From contig NC_081849.1 of the NCBI RefSeq assembly GCF_963259705.1, forward strand, positions 64,643,821-64,707,820: a stretch of DNA of 64,000 nt. Direction: 5' to 3'. The first letter of the stretch is position 1. Every line of letters begins with the position of its first letter. Below the pieces are notes generated by a model that was given only the letters and a program-made list of their open reading frames with translations, had not been told where the DNA came from and made no database searches. Of the stretch, positions 1 through 10,660 are shown piece by piece. A program made the position numbers and the translations under genes. Source of the stretch: Myotis daubentonii (lineage: Eukaryota; Chordata; Mammalia; Chiroptera; Vespertilionidae).

Positions 1-559
1 GGGGAGGGAAAGGAGGTTGGGGCAAAAAATTGGGATTTTTTTTTTTCCTAATTACTATACCCTCAACCAGGTTCTCTGTTTGTGCCTGGTGCCTAACAGA
101 CATTCTCAGCGGCCGTCACCCACTCCAGTCGACTTGCAGGGGAGCCAAACTGCTGGCAGATTGAACTTCCTGAGGGACACCTTTGGGATAGGCGGGCATT
201 CTGATTTGTTCAAGATGCTGGAGGTCATCGGGACGCGTCAGACGCGATGCCACTCTTCGGAGGGTCATTTGCAAGTGCAAGCACACGCATTCGTTGGCAA
301 GATGCAGCTAGAATGTGTCTGGATAAGCGACTTGATTCAAACGGCAAATTTCTTCCATCACTCAGCTCCTCCCTGGCTCTGCGGGGCAGGCGCGTCAGAC
401 TGCACTAGGGCGAAACCAAGGCCCAGCCCGCCATTTGTGCCAGCCTGAGGGCCCCCCCGAAATGTTGACCCTTGGGCGGGGGGCGGAGGGGGGGAGCCAA
501 CCGCAAAACAGGTGCTACCGTCTACAAAGCAAACAGAAACTCAAAGTCGTTTCCAAAAT
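1..559. other. Non-repetitive flank, no gene seen
   Basis: This stretch is moderately GC-rich and matches no repeat I know. It has a G/C-homopolymer-rich patch near 449-497. An open frame covers 17-448, but its translation shows no domain, has an atypical Cys/His/Pro-rich composition and starts in an arbitrary context, so I do not call it a gene. It lies directly upstream of a conserved-looking AT-rich block. Confidence 0.4.
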
Positions 560-1075
560 CGCCTTCTCAGCAAATAAGTGTGTGATATTCTGAGCCAGAG
601 CAGGAGAGAAAGATTGCCACTTAAAAATAACATGAAAGCATTAAGTAATTATTTAAAACAAGGCTGTTTAGAAAAATATTTGTATTTATTGCAGCTGCTC
701 AATTGGCCTCGTTAAAGTCGGCAAGCATTTAAATTGTGTTACAATCTCATTTAAATCCCCTCCGTTCCAGCAGGCTGAAGAGCTTGAATAGACCAATCAC
801 TTCATAATGATGATGAATGAGAAATTAATTCAGATACAAGCAAGACAATTTAGGCCTTCATCTGTTTAAATAGCCTTCCAATATTATTCGCGATTGCGGG
901 TCACAGATTGAATCAATTGTCCAATCTTGTGAAAGTCATATCCTTGCATCTTCATCCCGATTATTTATAGCGCAGCGAGGGCTGCTGAAAGGTATACGCT
1001 GTTAACAGGGACAATTACTTAAAGGGAAGCGTTTATAAAATGGAAAACAAATGCCGGGGTTAGGAACAAATGGGA
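560..1075. promoter_or_regulatory. Candidate conserved non-coding element next to CpG island
   Basis: This is a repeat-free, AT-rich block with many homeodomain-type cores (TAATTA, ATTA, AATTAATT), several TTTAAAT and TTTATAG motifs, and CCAATCA/CCAAT-like boxes near 792 and 920. No long frame runs through it. Its composition changes abruptly at about 1080 into a CpG island. That combination is common beside vertebrate developmental transcription-factor genes. Conservation is inferred; no alignment was possible. Confidence 0.4.
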
Positions 1076-1080
1076 TCAAA

Positions 1081-2160
1081 AGCAGCCATTCCAATCTGGC
1101 TCCCCGAGGGAAGGGAGCGGCGCGGCTCCCGCGGGGCGAGGGGCGCTCGGGGCTTCCCAGGTGAGGCCGGGTCTGCGGGGAGCGCCGGCCTGCGGGTGCC
1201 CGGGCTGCAGCCGTGATTCCGGGCAGCCTGACCTCGTGGCTCCAGGTCGAGCGGAAGCCGCTGCCAGGCCCCCCGGCGGCAGATGTGGCCCTTCCCCGTC
1301 TCTCGGGAGCAGCCCCCACGCAAGCGACCCAGAGCGTTGCACTTGGTGCCGGGCTCTCGGCCACCACCGGGCACAGACCCCGGTCCAAGCGCTCAGGCCG
1401 TCGTCGCAGAGGCCGGGAGGCCGCGCTGAGCGCGGGGGCGGAGGTGCTTGGAGGTCCCTGGACTCGGGAGGCCCAGCCTCCTCTTAGACTCTGGGAAGAA
1501 CCCCCACTTCCTGAGGGCGCCCCCCCCCCTCGCCGCCGTTCCTGAACAGAAAGCGCGCCTGGGGTCGCTGCACCTCTTTTCGAGCCTAGACCCCTTCCAG
1601 GCCGGCTTCTCCGGGCGCCCTCGGGCCTTGGAGTAGCGTCCCGTTCTCCAAAATAAAAATAAATAAATAAAAAAGAGGCGCCCATCCTTCCCCAAGCAAG
1701 CGCCCTCCTCATCTCCTGAAATAACCGCTCCTGGTGAGGCAGCTCCCCGCCTGGTCACCCCGCGCCTCGCCTCGAGGGAGCCCAATCCTGGCGAGGCGGT
1801 CATCATGACTTCGAGGTGACATGTGCCTCCCCTTGCTCAGCCGGGTCAGGCAAAGACGCAGAAAAGTGGGCGCCGGGAGATGGGTTTGCTCCCCCCCCCC
1901 CCCGCCCCAATCGGTACACGCGTGCTTGGCCATAACTGTGTGCCGCATCTACGCGGGCTCTGGGCGCGGGTCCTTTCTAGGAGGCGCTCTTCGGGGATGT
2001 AAGCGAGGTGGCTCGGAGCGGAGAAGCGGGAAAGGTCATTGGATGCGCGGAGCCTGGAGCAGGAGCCAAGAGCAAGAGGCTCGCAGCGCAGACGGCCCGG
2101 CGGCCACGAGGCACCGCACGCGCGCCGCTCCCGGCAGCGTCGAGGTGCTGTTTTTCTCTT
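1081..2160. promoter_or_regulatory. CpG island
   Basis: CpG dinucleotides are dense: about seven per 60-base line in the lines starting at 1081, 1141 and 1201, against zero to two per line in most of the window. GC content is clearly high, and C and G runs occur near 1519-1530 and 1891-1905. Overlapping open frames occur on both strands (for example 1002-1712 minus, 1821-2357 plus), as expected where stop codons are rare. None shows a recognisable domain. The island most likely marks the promoter or 5' exon of a gene or non-coding transcript whose body lies elsewhere. Orientation cannot be decided here. Confidence 0.65.
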
Positions 2161-2189
2161 TTCTTCTTCTTCCTCTGTATTTCTGCTTT

Positions 2190-2370
2190 GAAACAAAAGC
2201 CCAGCTAATGGATTCCCGGCGCTCTGAGGACCCACTCCCGGGAACGACTTTGATGCATTGCTGTCCAATTAGTGCATTTAATTGGTGTCCTCGGGGACGG
2301 GCTGCCCGGAGCTGGGACACAGCCTCCACTCGCCTCTTCTGCACACTGAAAAGGTAAAATTTATAACGCG
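2190..2370. promoter_or_regulatory. Homeodomain-motif cluster at island edge
   Basis: Just past the CpG island are closely spaced CAATTAG, TTTAATTGG and GATGCATTG motifs (2251-2286), then an AT-rich TTTATAACGCGC patch near 2358-2371. The block is unique sequence and resembles a conserved regulatory core. A splice-donor-like AAGGTAAAA occurs at about 2350-2358, but nothing else supports an exon. Assignment is by motif content only. Confidence 0.3.
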
Positions 2371-3407
2371 CTGTAGCCATCCCTTGGGAGTTCGCGCCAG
2401 AGAGGAAGACAGGGAAGGAAGGGAGAGATACAGCTCAGTCTTGCAGAGCCCAGGCCCTCTAGCCGAGGGGAGAGTGGGTGAGGGTCCAGATTACCCTGAC
2501 TCTCCTCAGTGGGGCCTGGTGGGAGGGCTCCCAGGCTGAGTCTGAGGATTATGAATCTGCTCGCAGAAAGGCCAAGGGAGAGTGCATTGTCTGTAGAAGC
2601 CCACTCCATGTGGTCTCTCCTCTCGTTAATAATGGCTGTTTGTTAACAAGGATGTGGAGGTTAAATAATCCGGGTGGAAGATTAAACACTGTGCCTCATC
2701 CAGACGCTGCGAGCAGAGCAGCACACAGACCTGTGCAGGAGCCACTGGCTGGCTGGAGCCTGGAGGAAGGTGGGAATAAACAGCCTGCAAGGAGCCCTGG
2801 CATAGAGGAGGGGAGGTCTGTGCTCCCTTTTCGGGGTGTCCCCCATACAGTCTGCACAGGCCCAGCCCCTAGGTGTGTTGAACAGAAAAACCATAAAGGA
2901 CCCAGCCCCAATGAAGTGTGGATGCCAGACCTTGGAGATCAGAAATGGAGGCCTGGGTCTGAATCCAGGGCCCCTCTTTGAGGAGGGGCTATCTGCAGCC
3001 CACCAGGCCTCCCAATGTCATACATCTGGGAAGTAAGGGACATTTGTACCACATTTGTAACACTGGATTGGAAGGTAGAAGATGAAGTTGTAGCTTGGGT
3101 TCTGCCCCTAAATAATAGCTGTGTCATCTGTATTGCATTGTTTTCCTAGCTTCATTTTCCTACTGTATAAGATGGACAGGAGACAGGGCTTGATATAGAT
3201 GACGTATAATATTCCTGTTTCTTTCCTTCAGCTCACACCAGCATTAGGGATCTGAGCACCTATCAGATACTCTGTCTCCACCCCGTCTTGGAGGGTTTAG
3301 TCAAGGAGGATTTTGTTCAGCAAATATGTGAGAACCTACTAAGGCCAGTCACTGTGCAATATATATTCTTTAGCTGTGAGAGTAGAATATCAATTTGTAT
3401 ATCCCTG
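2371..3407. other. Unique intergenic sequence
   Basis: No RNA gene, recognisable repeat or convincing coding frame was found. Short frames on both strands have no domain signatures. Confidence 0.4.
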
Positions 3408-3738
3408 AGTGGTGGTGATGGGGGAGGTGGTGGTAGTGATGGTGGTGGTGGAGATGGTTGTGGTAGTAGTGATAGAGATGGGGTGGTAGTGGTGATGGTA
3501 GTGGTGATGGTGGTGGTAGTGGTGATGGTGGTGGTGATGGTGGTGGTAGTGGTGATGGTAGTGGTGATGGTGATGGTAGTGGTGATGGTGGTGGTAGTGG
3601 TGATGGTGGTGGTGATGGTGGTGGTAGTGGTGATGGTAGTGGTGATGGTGATGGTAGTGGTGATGGTGGTGGTAGTGGTGATGGTGGTGGTAGAGGTGAC
3701 GGTGATGGTGGAGAGGGTGGTGGTAGTGGTGATGGTGG
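3408..3738. repeat. GTG/GAT/AGT minisatellite with 78-bp higher-order unit
   Basis: The array is built of GGT, GAT and AGT triplets on the plus strand. Inside it, 3510-3587 and 3588-3665 are two identical 78-bp units, followed by a partial third. Each unit is made of blocks of 18, 12, 18, 12, 6 and 12 bp, each ending in GATG. Long Val/Met and Thr/Ile open frames here are products of the repeat, not genes. The edges are more degenerate. The array is likely polymorphic in length. Confidence 0.9.
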
Positions 3739-3754
3739 CTTTAGCCATGGAAGG

Positions 3755-3898
3755 TTTCAGTGTTGGCTTCACATTAGAATCAATTGCCCTAAACCAGTTG
3801 AATCTGACTCTTGGAAGTGGAGGTCTGGACATCTGTAGTTTTCAATGTTCCCTTAGGTGGTCCCTTTCACTGGTGTAAGTGAAAACTGAGAACCACTG
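3755..3898 (-). mobile_element. MER5A-like hAT-Charlie MITE fragment
   Basis: The 3' end reads GAAAACTGAGAACCACTG, the reverse complement of the MER5A-type terminal inverted repeat. The interior contains the family-typical 'cacattagaatca' segment. The element is diverged and lacks a clear opposite terminus next to the minisatellite. It is an ancient eutherian DNA-transposon fossil. Confidence 0.55.
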
Positions 3899-4522
3899 GG
3901 GAACGGAAAGCACAGCTTGTAAGTACTCAGTAAATTCTATTAATTGTAACTGAACTGAGGTTGGGATTAATAGGAAAGGAGCTGGGTCTCTTTTTTATCT
4001 TTAAATATACATGATCCACTGACTAAGCCAAGTTTTAATAGTTTGGATATACTACATAACTAGAGGTACCCTGACACTTCAGAGCCAGGAGTCACCCTCC
4101 AGATCTTTTAGCCAAACTATTTCACTTTGTGGGTTTTTTAGTTTTCTGTAGGTGAAATGGACCTTGTCTGGCTACTGTGGATTTAGAGGAGGCAAAGGAT
4201 GTTGCATAGGAAATATGCCACCTCTGTTCTCAATTTATTTTGATGTCAAGGTTGGGGTGACTGCACATTTCTTCCGTATTTCACTCCGGCAGTGCTGACA
4301 TGTCCCGATCCAAAGGCCAAAGCTGCTTCCTAAAGGCACTCCAGGACCTTCATTGGAAGCTGTCATTCCAGTTGCACATCCTGGGGTCAGCCAATGAAAT
4401 TAGTGAAAGGGAAAGTGCTGAGAAAAACAGGGTAAGGGACACTCTCACATAGATGCTACCTCACTAAACTACCAGGAAGGAAGTAAAGGAGGAGTTACAA
4501 GCTCCCCGTGCAAGCTCTAGAG

Positions 4523-4748
4523 CAGTGGTTCTCAACCTTCCTAATCCCGCGACCCTTTAATACAGTTCCTCATGTTGTGGTGACCCCCCAACCATAAAAT
4601 TATTTTCGTTGCTACTTCATAACTGTAATTTTGCTACTGTTATGAATCGTAATGTAAATATCTGATATGCAGGATGGTCTTAGGCGACCCCTGTGAAAGG
4701 GTCGTTCGACCCCCAAAGGGGTCGCGACCCACAGGTTGAGAACCGCTG
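4523..4748 (-). mobile_element. SPIN non-autonomous hAT element
   Basis: Termini are CAGTGGTTCTCAACC and GGTTGAGAACCGCTG, flanked by a perfect 8-bp TSD (CTCTAGAG at 4515-4522 and 4749-4756), the hAT hallmark. The interior matches my memory of the SPIN ('Space Invader') consensus: GGTCGCGACCC near the terminus, a GTCG-TTCGAC palindromic stretch, and the 'ttacgattcataacagtagc' type block read in antisense. SPIN elements carry no gene and were mobilised by a hAT transposase in trans. They are known for patchy, horizontally acquired distribution in bats, rodents, bushbaby, tenrec, opossum, lizard and frog. Confidence 0.92.
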
Positions 4749-4756
4749 CTCTAGAG

Positions 4757-6034
4757 GGAAGCTTGCACATTGTGCCTGGGGTGAGGTTTGGGTGGGGGGA
4801 GGGGCCCTCGGAGAGCGCCACCAGAACTGGCCAAGTGACTTTGGGAATCATGATTGTTTAAGATCAGAGATAGGGTCTGGGGGTGGCAGTGACTCTAAAA
4901 GAAGTATGTGTGGAAATAATCCTGCACCTCCGAAGAGAATCTCTAGAATTCCAGGGAAGTGCTCTTAGTGCTGTCTGAATAGGGTTTGCTTCTGAACTGC
5001 CATGATATCTGTGCAAAACAGCCAATAATTCTACTTTCTGCAGGAAAAAGAGGTTGTTTCTTTTTTTAAATATAGATTTAATTCAATGCATACATAGTAA
5101 TTCTTAAAGTACTAGAGACATCTTGGTAAGGATGCTTTCTCTCTGCTGCCATGGCCAGAGGCTTGCCCTTGTTGGGACGTCTGGATCAGATCACAGGAAT
5201 AAAAAGGAAAGGAAGGAAAAGTGGAGTGTAACTGTGAATCTCAGTAAACCACTCAAGCCACAGAGCGGGCTGGGAAGACAGGAAACACCATGTGGGTCTG
5301 GAGGCCCATACTTTGGGTTTGAGCTCATTGTGTAAAGTGTGCAAGCTCTTGGTCACTTAGAATTCCCTAAAGGAAAGTCACTGATCACACACCTAGAATG
5401 TACTGATGACTCTCCCCCAGATCTGGTGCCCTTTTACTAAATTAGAATTACCATTTGTCCTGCTGAAAACCTCACTCTTATTTTATCCACAACAGGGTTT
5501 CAGTAAGATGTGACAATGGGTGCTCTCCTAGTTTCACTGTATTTCCCATTAGTGGAGGAATTGGGCTTGTGGATAAAACAGCCGGAGGGAGCATCACAGA
5601 AAGTTAGGTGATGTCACATGACTGTCTGTTGGAGGGTGGACATTTAATGGACTGTTCTGTTTGTATGTTACAGGACTGCCTCTCTCTGGTTTGAAAGGAT
5701 GGAGTGAGAGGGTTACACAGGCTCTGAGAAATAGCAGAGGGAGGTTCTGGGTTTTGTTGGTGGCATGTGCTGGTTTCTGGGCTATTGGGGAGGACTGTGT
5801 CAGGCTTTTGGTTTCTTAAACTTTGCTTTTCTTATAACCTTCAGACAGTGAACTGAGGTTCAGATCCACTTCCCATGACCCACCTCCTCACAATACCAAC
5901 CAGTAACAGTCTTCAAATCAGTCTCCACAATAGTAGGATGGTTTCACAAAACCCTTTCAAAGATATTAGAAGCTTTTTAAGAGGCAGTTTCTACTGAAGG
6001 AGAGTTGTGAATTTAACTGAATGTGACATTCTTT
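4757..6034. other. Unique intergenic sequence
   Basis: I see no gene, RNA gene or recognisable young repeat. Composition is ordinary, with a few short frames lacking any domain. Confidence 0.35.
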
Positions 6035-6161
6035 TCTTTTCAATTACAGTTCTTTTCTTTTTCAATTATTATATTAGTTTCAGGTGTATACCCCAGTGAT
6101 TAGACATTACATAACTAAGTGATCATCCCAATATTTAATATAGTATATGCAATATTAGGTT
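6035..6161 (-). mobile_element. Antisense L1 3'-end fragment
   Basis: A T-rich start is followed by 'ttatattagtttcaggtgtata' type text and the 'gattagacatt' segment. This is the usual antisense appearance of an old L1 3' region. A mariner-like MITE interrupts it at 6162. The subfamily is not resolved. Confidence 0.4.
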
Positions 6162-6300
6162 TACAGATGGTATATACAAAAGTAGGTTTTACAGTTGTTT
6201 GTATGGAAAAATAATACAATAATTAATAAATAATAACACAAGAGTAAACTCGGTGTTTCATGTACTCACAACTGTAAACCTACTTTTGCCCCACCCTGTA
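6162..6300. mobile_element. Tc1/mariner-type MITE
   Basis: The right end (ACTGTAAACCTACTTTTGCC followed by CCACCCTGTA) is the inverted complement of a decayed left end (TACAG...CAAAAGTAGGTTTTACAGTTG). The AT-rich interior of about 80 bp has no coding capacity. The element sits between TA dinucleotides, as expected for mariner. The left terminus is more mutated than the right. Non-autonomous mariners are common in vespertilionid genomes, but the exact family name is not certain. Confidence 0.65.
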
Positions 6301-7580
6301 CATTTGCAGATGTGTGGTATTAGGTTTGCCTACTGGTGAATGGTATTTTATATCAGTGATGATTTTTAGATTCCTATCTCCAGTGATCAACTGTGGACCC
6401 CTTAATTTTTCTCTACATCTGTGAAGTTAAGTCCCAGTTTCATAAAGACTTAGTTTTGCCCTTTTTCTACAATGTAATTTGTAGACATTGTGTCTAAGAA
6501 ATTGCTGTGACTTACACAAGAGTGTTTAAATGCTTCATTGATGGACAATCTTGTTGGTTAAAGGAAGTTGCCTTGGTTATTGGCTAATTTACAGGGATTA
6601 GAACAAGTTCTGTGCTTTATTCCTTCCTCCCTTCAGAGCCAATTATTCCAATCTCAGGGCAGAGCAACACATTCTTGGGAGAAGGGGTATGTGAAATAGC
6701 CTCATTTTTGGCTTTTCTGCCTTTAATCCCACTTTTCAGGCCATGTCTCATCTCCCATCACCTCGAATCATGAGATACACAGTGAATGGCACTGGGCCCT
6801 AACAGTGCTCCATGGATGGAGTGAGGATAATTTATTTCCAAAATTTTCTTTATCAGTTACTTGATACAGAACACTAGGTCAGTGTGTATGTTGATTTTGT
6901 GGGAGGTGAAAAATTAGTGTTGATTTTCTGGAAGGTGAAAACTTAAGCTTCTTCAGTCTGTTTATTTCAGAGGAAAATGTTTACCTCAAAAGCTAAAAAT
7001 GAGCCCAGTTAAAATGAATATCCATGTAAGAGTGTTAAATGTCTTTCAAAGAGTTAAATTTTAACAGAGTACCTTCTCATTTCAAGGATTTTATAAGCAC
7101 TAGTTATACATATATAAGGAGTTGATAGAAATAGATTTAATTTTATGTACTTGGTGAAAAGAAAGCTCTATTAAAAGGAATTGTGTATTTTGAATCATAC
7201 TTTGCTAATGATTTGTTATTTTGGAAATACGTTCTATGTAAACAATTTTGATCTAAAACACTGGAAATGTAGTTTTAAACTTCCAGTATTTGTGTCAAGC
7301 GGTATTCACCATGCTTGGTCTCTGAATTTAATTCTCCTACTGTTTCTTTAAAGAAGGTGATAAAATGGACAATCAACCTATATGTTTTCAATTCCCACTG
7401 AACACTACCCTCACAACGATCCCTGCTCACAGTAAATTCTGTGGGATCTGCAACACAGGTTTTTGCTGTTGCTTTAGAGAGTAATTGGAATTCTTTAGCA
7501 GTATGAACACTTCCTCAAACAGCTCAAGTGGAAGTCAATCAGGATTCATAAGAGAAGTAGTTGCTTACTCAATAACAAAA
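6301..7580. other. Unique AT-rich intergenic sequence
   Basis: Nothing recognisable beyond short AT-rich tracts; no coding frame of interest. Confidence 0.3.
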
Positions 7581-7700
7581 GAGGCAACCTGATGTAATGG
7601 AAAAGGTGCCGGCTTTGAAACCGGGGAGGCCTTTGAGCAAGAATACCTACCCAGCTCCTCTGTAAAGAGGAATGTAAAACTGATAGCAATGCCACAAACT
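7581..7700 (+). mobile_element. MIR SINE fragment
   Basis: The text 'aatggaaaaggtgccggctttgaaaccgg', then CTCCTCTGTAAAGAGGAATGTAA and 'actgatagca', follows the MIR order: tRNA-like head, core, then 'tgtaaaatgg'-type segment. It is highly diverged, as expected for this Mesozoic-age family. Confidence 0.4.
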
Positions 7701-7984
7701 TCCGGCCTCCCCCTAAAGACGAGTAATTAGTAACACGCCTCCTTCTAACAACTCCCGTACCTGAAGATAAGGCAGGAAGCTTTGAAGTGCAGACTGTGGC
7801 AGCAGGGCTGGTCTGCCCTGGGGGCACTGTATTACTTACAACCTTTTTGCAGTGAGAATTGCAAATTGTACCACTAAATAGATAAGCTTAAAATCCTGTT
7901 GGATCGTTTTGAATTTGGAATAGCAAGTGTAAAGACTTTAGAAGTCATGGTTCCTAATATATAATGATGGAGAAGATTTGACTT

Positions 7985-8094
7985 TGGGTGGTGGCACACA
8001 GTGCAATATACAGATCTTGTAACATAGAAACCCACACCTGAAACCTATGCAATCATATTAACCAATGTCACACCAATAAATTTAATTTTAAAAG
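7985..8094 (+). mobile_element. 5'-truncated L1 3' end
   Basis: The sequence has the L1 terminal signature of Laurasiatherian genomes: a 'cacacagtgcaatatacagat' segment, 'cacctgaaacctatgcaatc', then 'accaatgtcacaccaataaatttaatttt' leading into an A-rich tail. Only the last ~110 bp are present, which is typical of 5' truncation. A 16-bp G run follows at about 8097-8112. Confidence 0.65.
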
Positions 8095-8334
8095 GCGGGG
8101 GGGGGGGGGGGAAGAAAAAAAGAAAAGAATCCATGGTTGATTCTGCATGGTGAGTTCTTTGGGGAAAAAACAAAACAAACAACAACAAAAACCCAGCGTA
8201 GGCCAGTACCCAGGAAGCTCAGCCACAGGCCAGGGCCACTTTCTGGATATGGGAGGCATTCCTTTCTTCCCTTTTCTCAAGAGTCCTGAGCGAATTTTCA
8301 GAGGGTCAGTTTGGGTTGGAAGGGATTTCCTTTC

Positions 8335-8549
8335 TTTTTAAAATATATTTTTATTGATTCCAGAGAGGAAGGGAGAGGGAGGGACAGAAACATCAATAAT
8401 GAGAGAGAATCATTGATTGGCTGCCTCCTGCACACCCCTACTGGGGGTGGAGCCCACAACCCGGGCATGTGCCCTTGACTGGAATCAAACCCAGGACCCT
8501 TCAGTCCGCAGGCTGATGCTCTTTCCACTGAGCCAAACCAGCCAGGGCT
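8335..8549 (-). mobile_element. Ves SINE, antisense
   Basis: Read on the minus strand it has the tRNA-derived head (A box 'tggctcagtgg', B box-like 'ggtttgattcc'), the 'gggcacatgcccgggttg' segment, the 'aggaggcagccaatcaatgatt' body, a TCTCTCTCC pyrimidine stretch and an AATAAAAATATATTTTAAAA tail. Flanks 'gaagggatttcctttct' and 'gaaggggctttctt' look like a decayed TSD. Ves is transcribed by Pol III and moved by L1 machinery. Confidence 0.88.
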
Positions 8550-8875
8550 AGAAGGGGCTTTCTTGAGGCCCACATTTTTATAGAGAAGGAAACTGAGGCC
8601 AGAAAGGGTAAGTTAATGACCAATGAGATACGTTAAGAATAATTAGGAAAAAGCACTTTGTTATAACAGTCTCGACAAACAGGACTTCTCTTCATTTCCA
8701 TTTTTTTGTTTCTCACACTTTCTATGCCTATCCTTCACCCTGGCAGCTGATTTATAGGCTGACCTTTGACCTGGACCAGCCCATAGATTTTGTGGGTGAG
8801 CGTTCTCATTTGCTTTGCATTCAAAGACTGACCTTCTCCTTGCCTTTCTGACTGGTTATGACTCATGGCCTAGCT

Positions 8876-9110
8876 CAGTGATGGCGAACCTATGACACGC
8901 GTGTCAGAGGTGACATGCGAACTCATTTTTTTGGTTGATTTTTCTTTGTTAAATGGCATTTAAATATATAAAATAAATATCAAAAATATAAGTCTTTGTT
9001 TTACTATGGTTGCAAATATTAAAGAATTTCCATATGTGACACGGCACCAGAGTTAAGTTAGGGTTTTTCAAAATGCTGACACGCCGAGCTCAAAAGGTTC
9101 GCCATCACTG
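8876..9110. mobile_element. Non-autonomous hAT element (nhAT)
   Basis: There are perfect 15-bp terminal inverted repeats, CAGTGATGGCGAACC and GGTTCGCCATCACTG. The flanking 8-bp TSD is perfect: GCCTAGCT at 8868-8875 and 9111-9118. The 235-bp element has an AT-rich, non-coding interior with subterminal 'acacgcgtgtcag' and 'gacacgccgag' motifs. It belongs to the hAT superfamily by TSD length and CAG...CTG ends. It is a different family from SPIN. Confidence 0.9.
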
Positions 9111-9784
9111 GCCTAGCTGAATCCCAGGCCCTTGGGGTCCCAGGCAGGGTGAAGTTCTGCATTCCATACAGACTTTCCCAGTGGGAATGGGAAGACCAGG
9201 CTCCGTTGCTATGGTTACCCTCTTCAATGATACTGATTATCAGGGACCTTCTTTCCTCAAGAACTCGGCTTCTACCTCTTCCAGAAGTCATCCTCTACTG
9301 AGTGAGAATGGCTGTTGAACTCTTCACGTACTTTCTGGACATTTATCTTGAATTCATCCTGCCTGTATCAACAAACTCACTTGAAATTTTTCCAAATATC
9401 AAGTAGGAATCTTTACCTTTGAATCCAGTTCAAATTTAGACTGCAAATCGAATGTTTGTTCTGTGTTGTACAATGTGAATATTCATATAACTAAATTTTT
9501 TTAAATCATAAAATTAATATAGGCTCAAGGGAAACCCATGAAAACTGGCAAAAAGGAAGTAAATCTTTATTATTAATATTTAGTGTGCTCCTTTTCAAAT
9601 TAAATTTTTTTTATATCTATTGATCTTTAAAAATGTGTCTTTTGGCAGATGCATAATTATATTTTAAGCTGAGGTTAATTATGGGTGGATTTCAGGGAAC
9701 ACCTGAACTCTCTGAAATTATATGTAAAATTGTTTGTACATAAAGGCATATAAACTTTTTTTCTGGGGAGAAGGCATACTTTCT

Positions 9785-9989
9785 TTTTTAAAAATATATC
9801 TGTATTGATTTCAGAGAGGAAGAGAGAGAGAACGATAGAAACATCAATGATGAGAATCATTGATTGGCTGCCCCTTGATCGCCCCCTACTGGGGATCGAG
9901 CCTGCAACAGGGGCATGTGCACTGACCAGGAATCGAACCATGACTCCTGGTTCATAGGTCAATGCTCAACCACTGAGTCATGCCAGCTG
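9785..9989 (-). mobile_element. Ves SINE (variant lineage), antisense
   Basis: A 12-bp perfect TSD (GGCATACTTTCT at 9773-9784 and 9990-10001) flanks a tRNA-derived SINE. Its head reads on the minus strand as 'atgactcagtggttgagcattgacctatgaaccaggag'. This head differs from the 'ctcagtggatagagcgtcgg' head of the younger Ves copies, so it represents a second Ves lineage. The pyrimidine-rich 3' part and A-rich tail are preserved. Confidence 0.9.
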
Positions 9990-10449
9990 GGCATACTTTC
10001 TATCAGATACTCAAAAGAATCTCCATGACTCCAAACATCTTAAATATCTAAGTTTGCAGTATCTATTTTGCATACTCTAGACAAGCACCTCCTGAAGACA
10101 TGGGTGAATGCCAGTATATTACTGGGACCTTGCTGGGTTTTAGCATTTTAACTTTTCTGTCTGCATTGGATTTGGCTGTCCTTGTAAAGGATTAGGTCAG
10201 ACTGTCTCTATAGTATGTAAGCAGTTGAAGGCTTCTGGACAACCACGCAACGTTTTAATTTTCATGATTCTGTTAGATGTATGTAGTGGGAGGGGCCAGA
10301 GGGGTCACTGTTCAAGGTGACAATATGTGGGACATATAGACAACCAGCATTTCCAGATCCCATCAGGGAAGAAGGTCTGATCTGTGCTGGGTTTAGAGTT
10401 AGTCTTCAATATCACTACTTAAAGCTGTTTTAATGTAGTTACAAAAATA

Positions 10450-10660
10450 GAAAATATGTACTCACCACGTGGCAGATAATGTTCAAATGGTTACATGAAT
10501 TATTTCACGCAATCCTCTCTACAGCTAATGAATCAAGAAAGGTTATTATCTCCATGTTACAGATGAGGCTGCCAAAGCTTGGCGAGTTTGTTAGAGGGGA
10601 GTCAGAATTGGAATTCAGGCAACTTGGTGCTAGAGCTGGGAACCCTAATGTCTATATTCT
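10450..10660 (-). mobile_element. MIR SINE, antisense
   Basis: The order 'cacgtggcag', 'tgaattatttcacgcaatcct', 'ttattatctccatgttacagatgagg', then 'ttagaggggagtcagaattggaattcagg' is that of a MIR read backwards. Divergence is high. Confidence 0.65.

Noticed and set aside
17..448. 143-codon plus-strand frame near the window start
   Set aside because: No domain, unusual composition and no splice or start context; probably a chance frame in GC-rich DNA.
1002..1806. Long minus-strand frames in the CpG island
   Set aside because: Frames are open on both strands at once, as expected from high GC. Translations are Arg/Pro/Gly/Ser-rich with no recognisable domain.
3288..3878. 196-codon Val/Met frame and 171-codon Thr/Ile frame on the opposite strand
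   Set aside because: Both are translations of the GGT/GAT triplet array.
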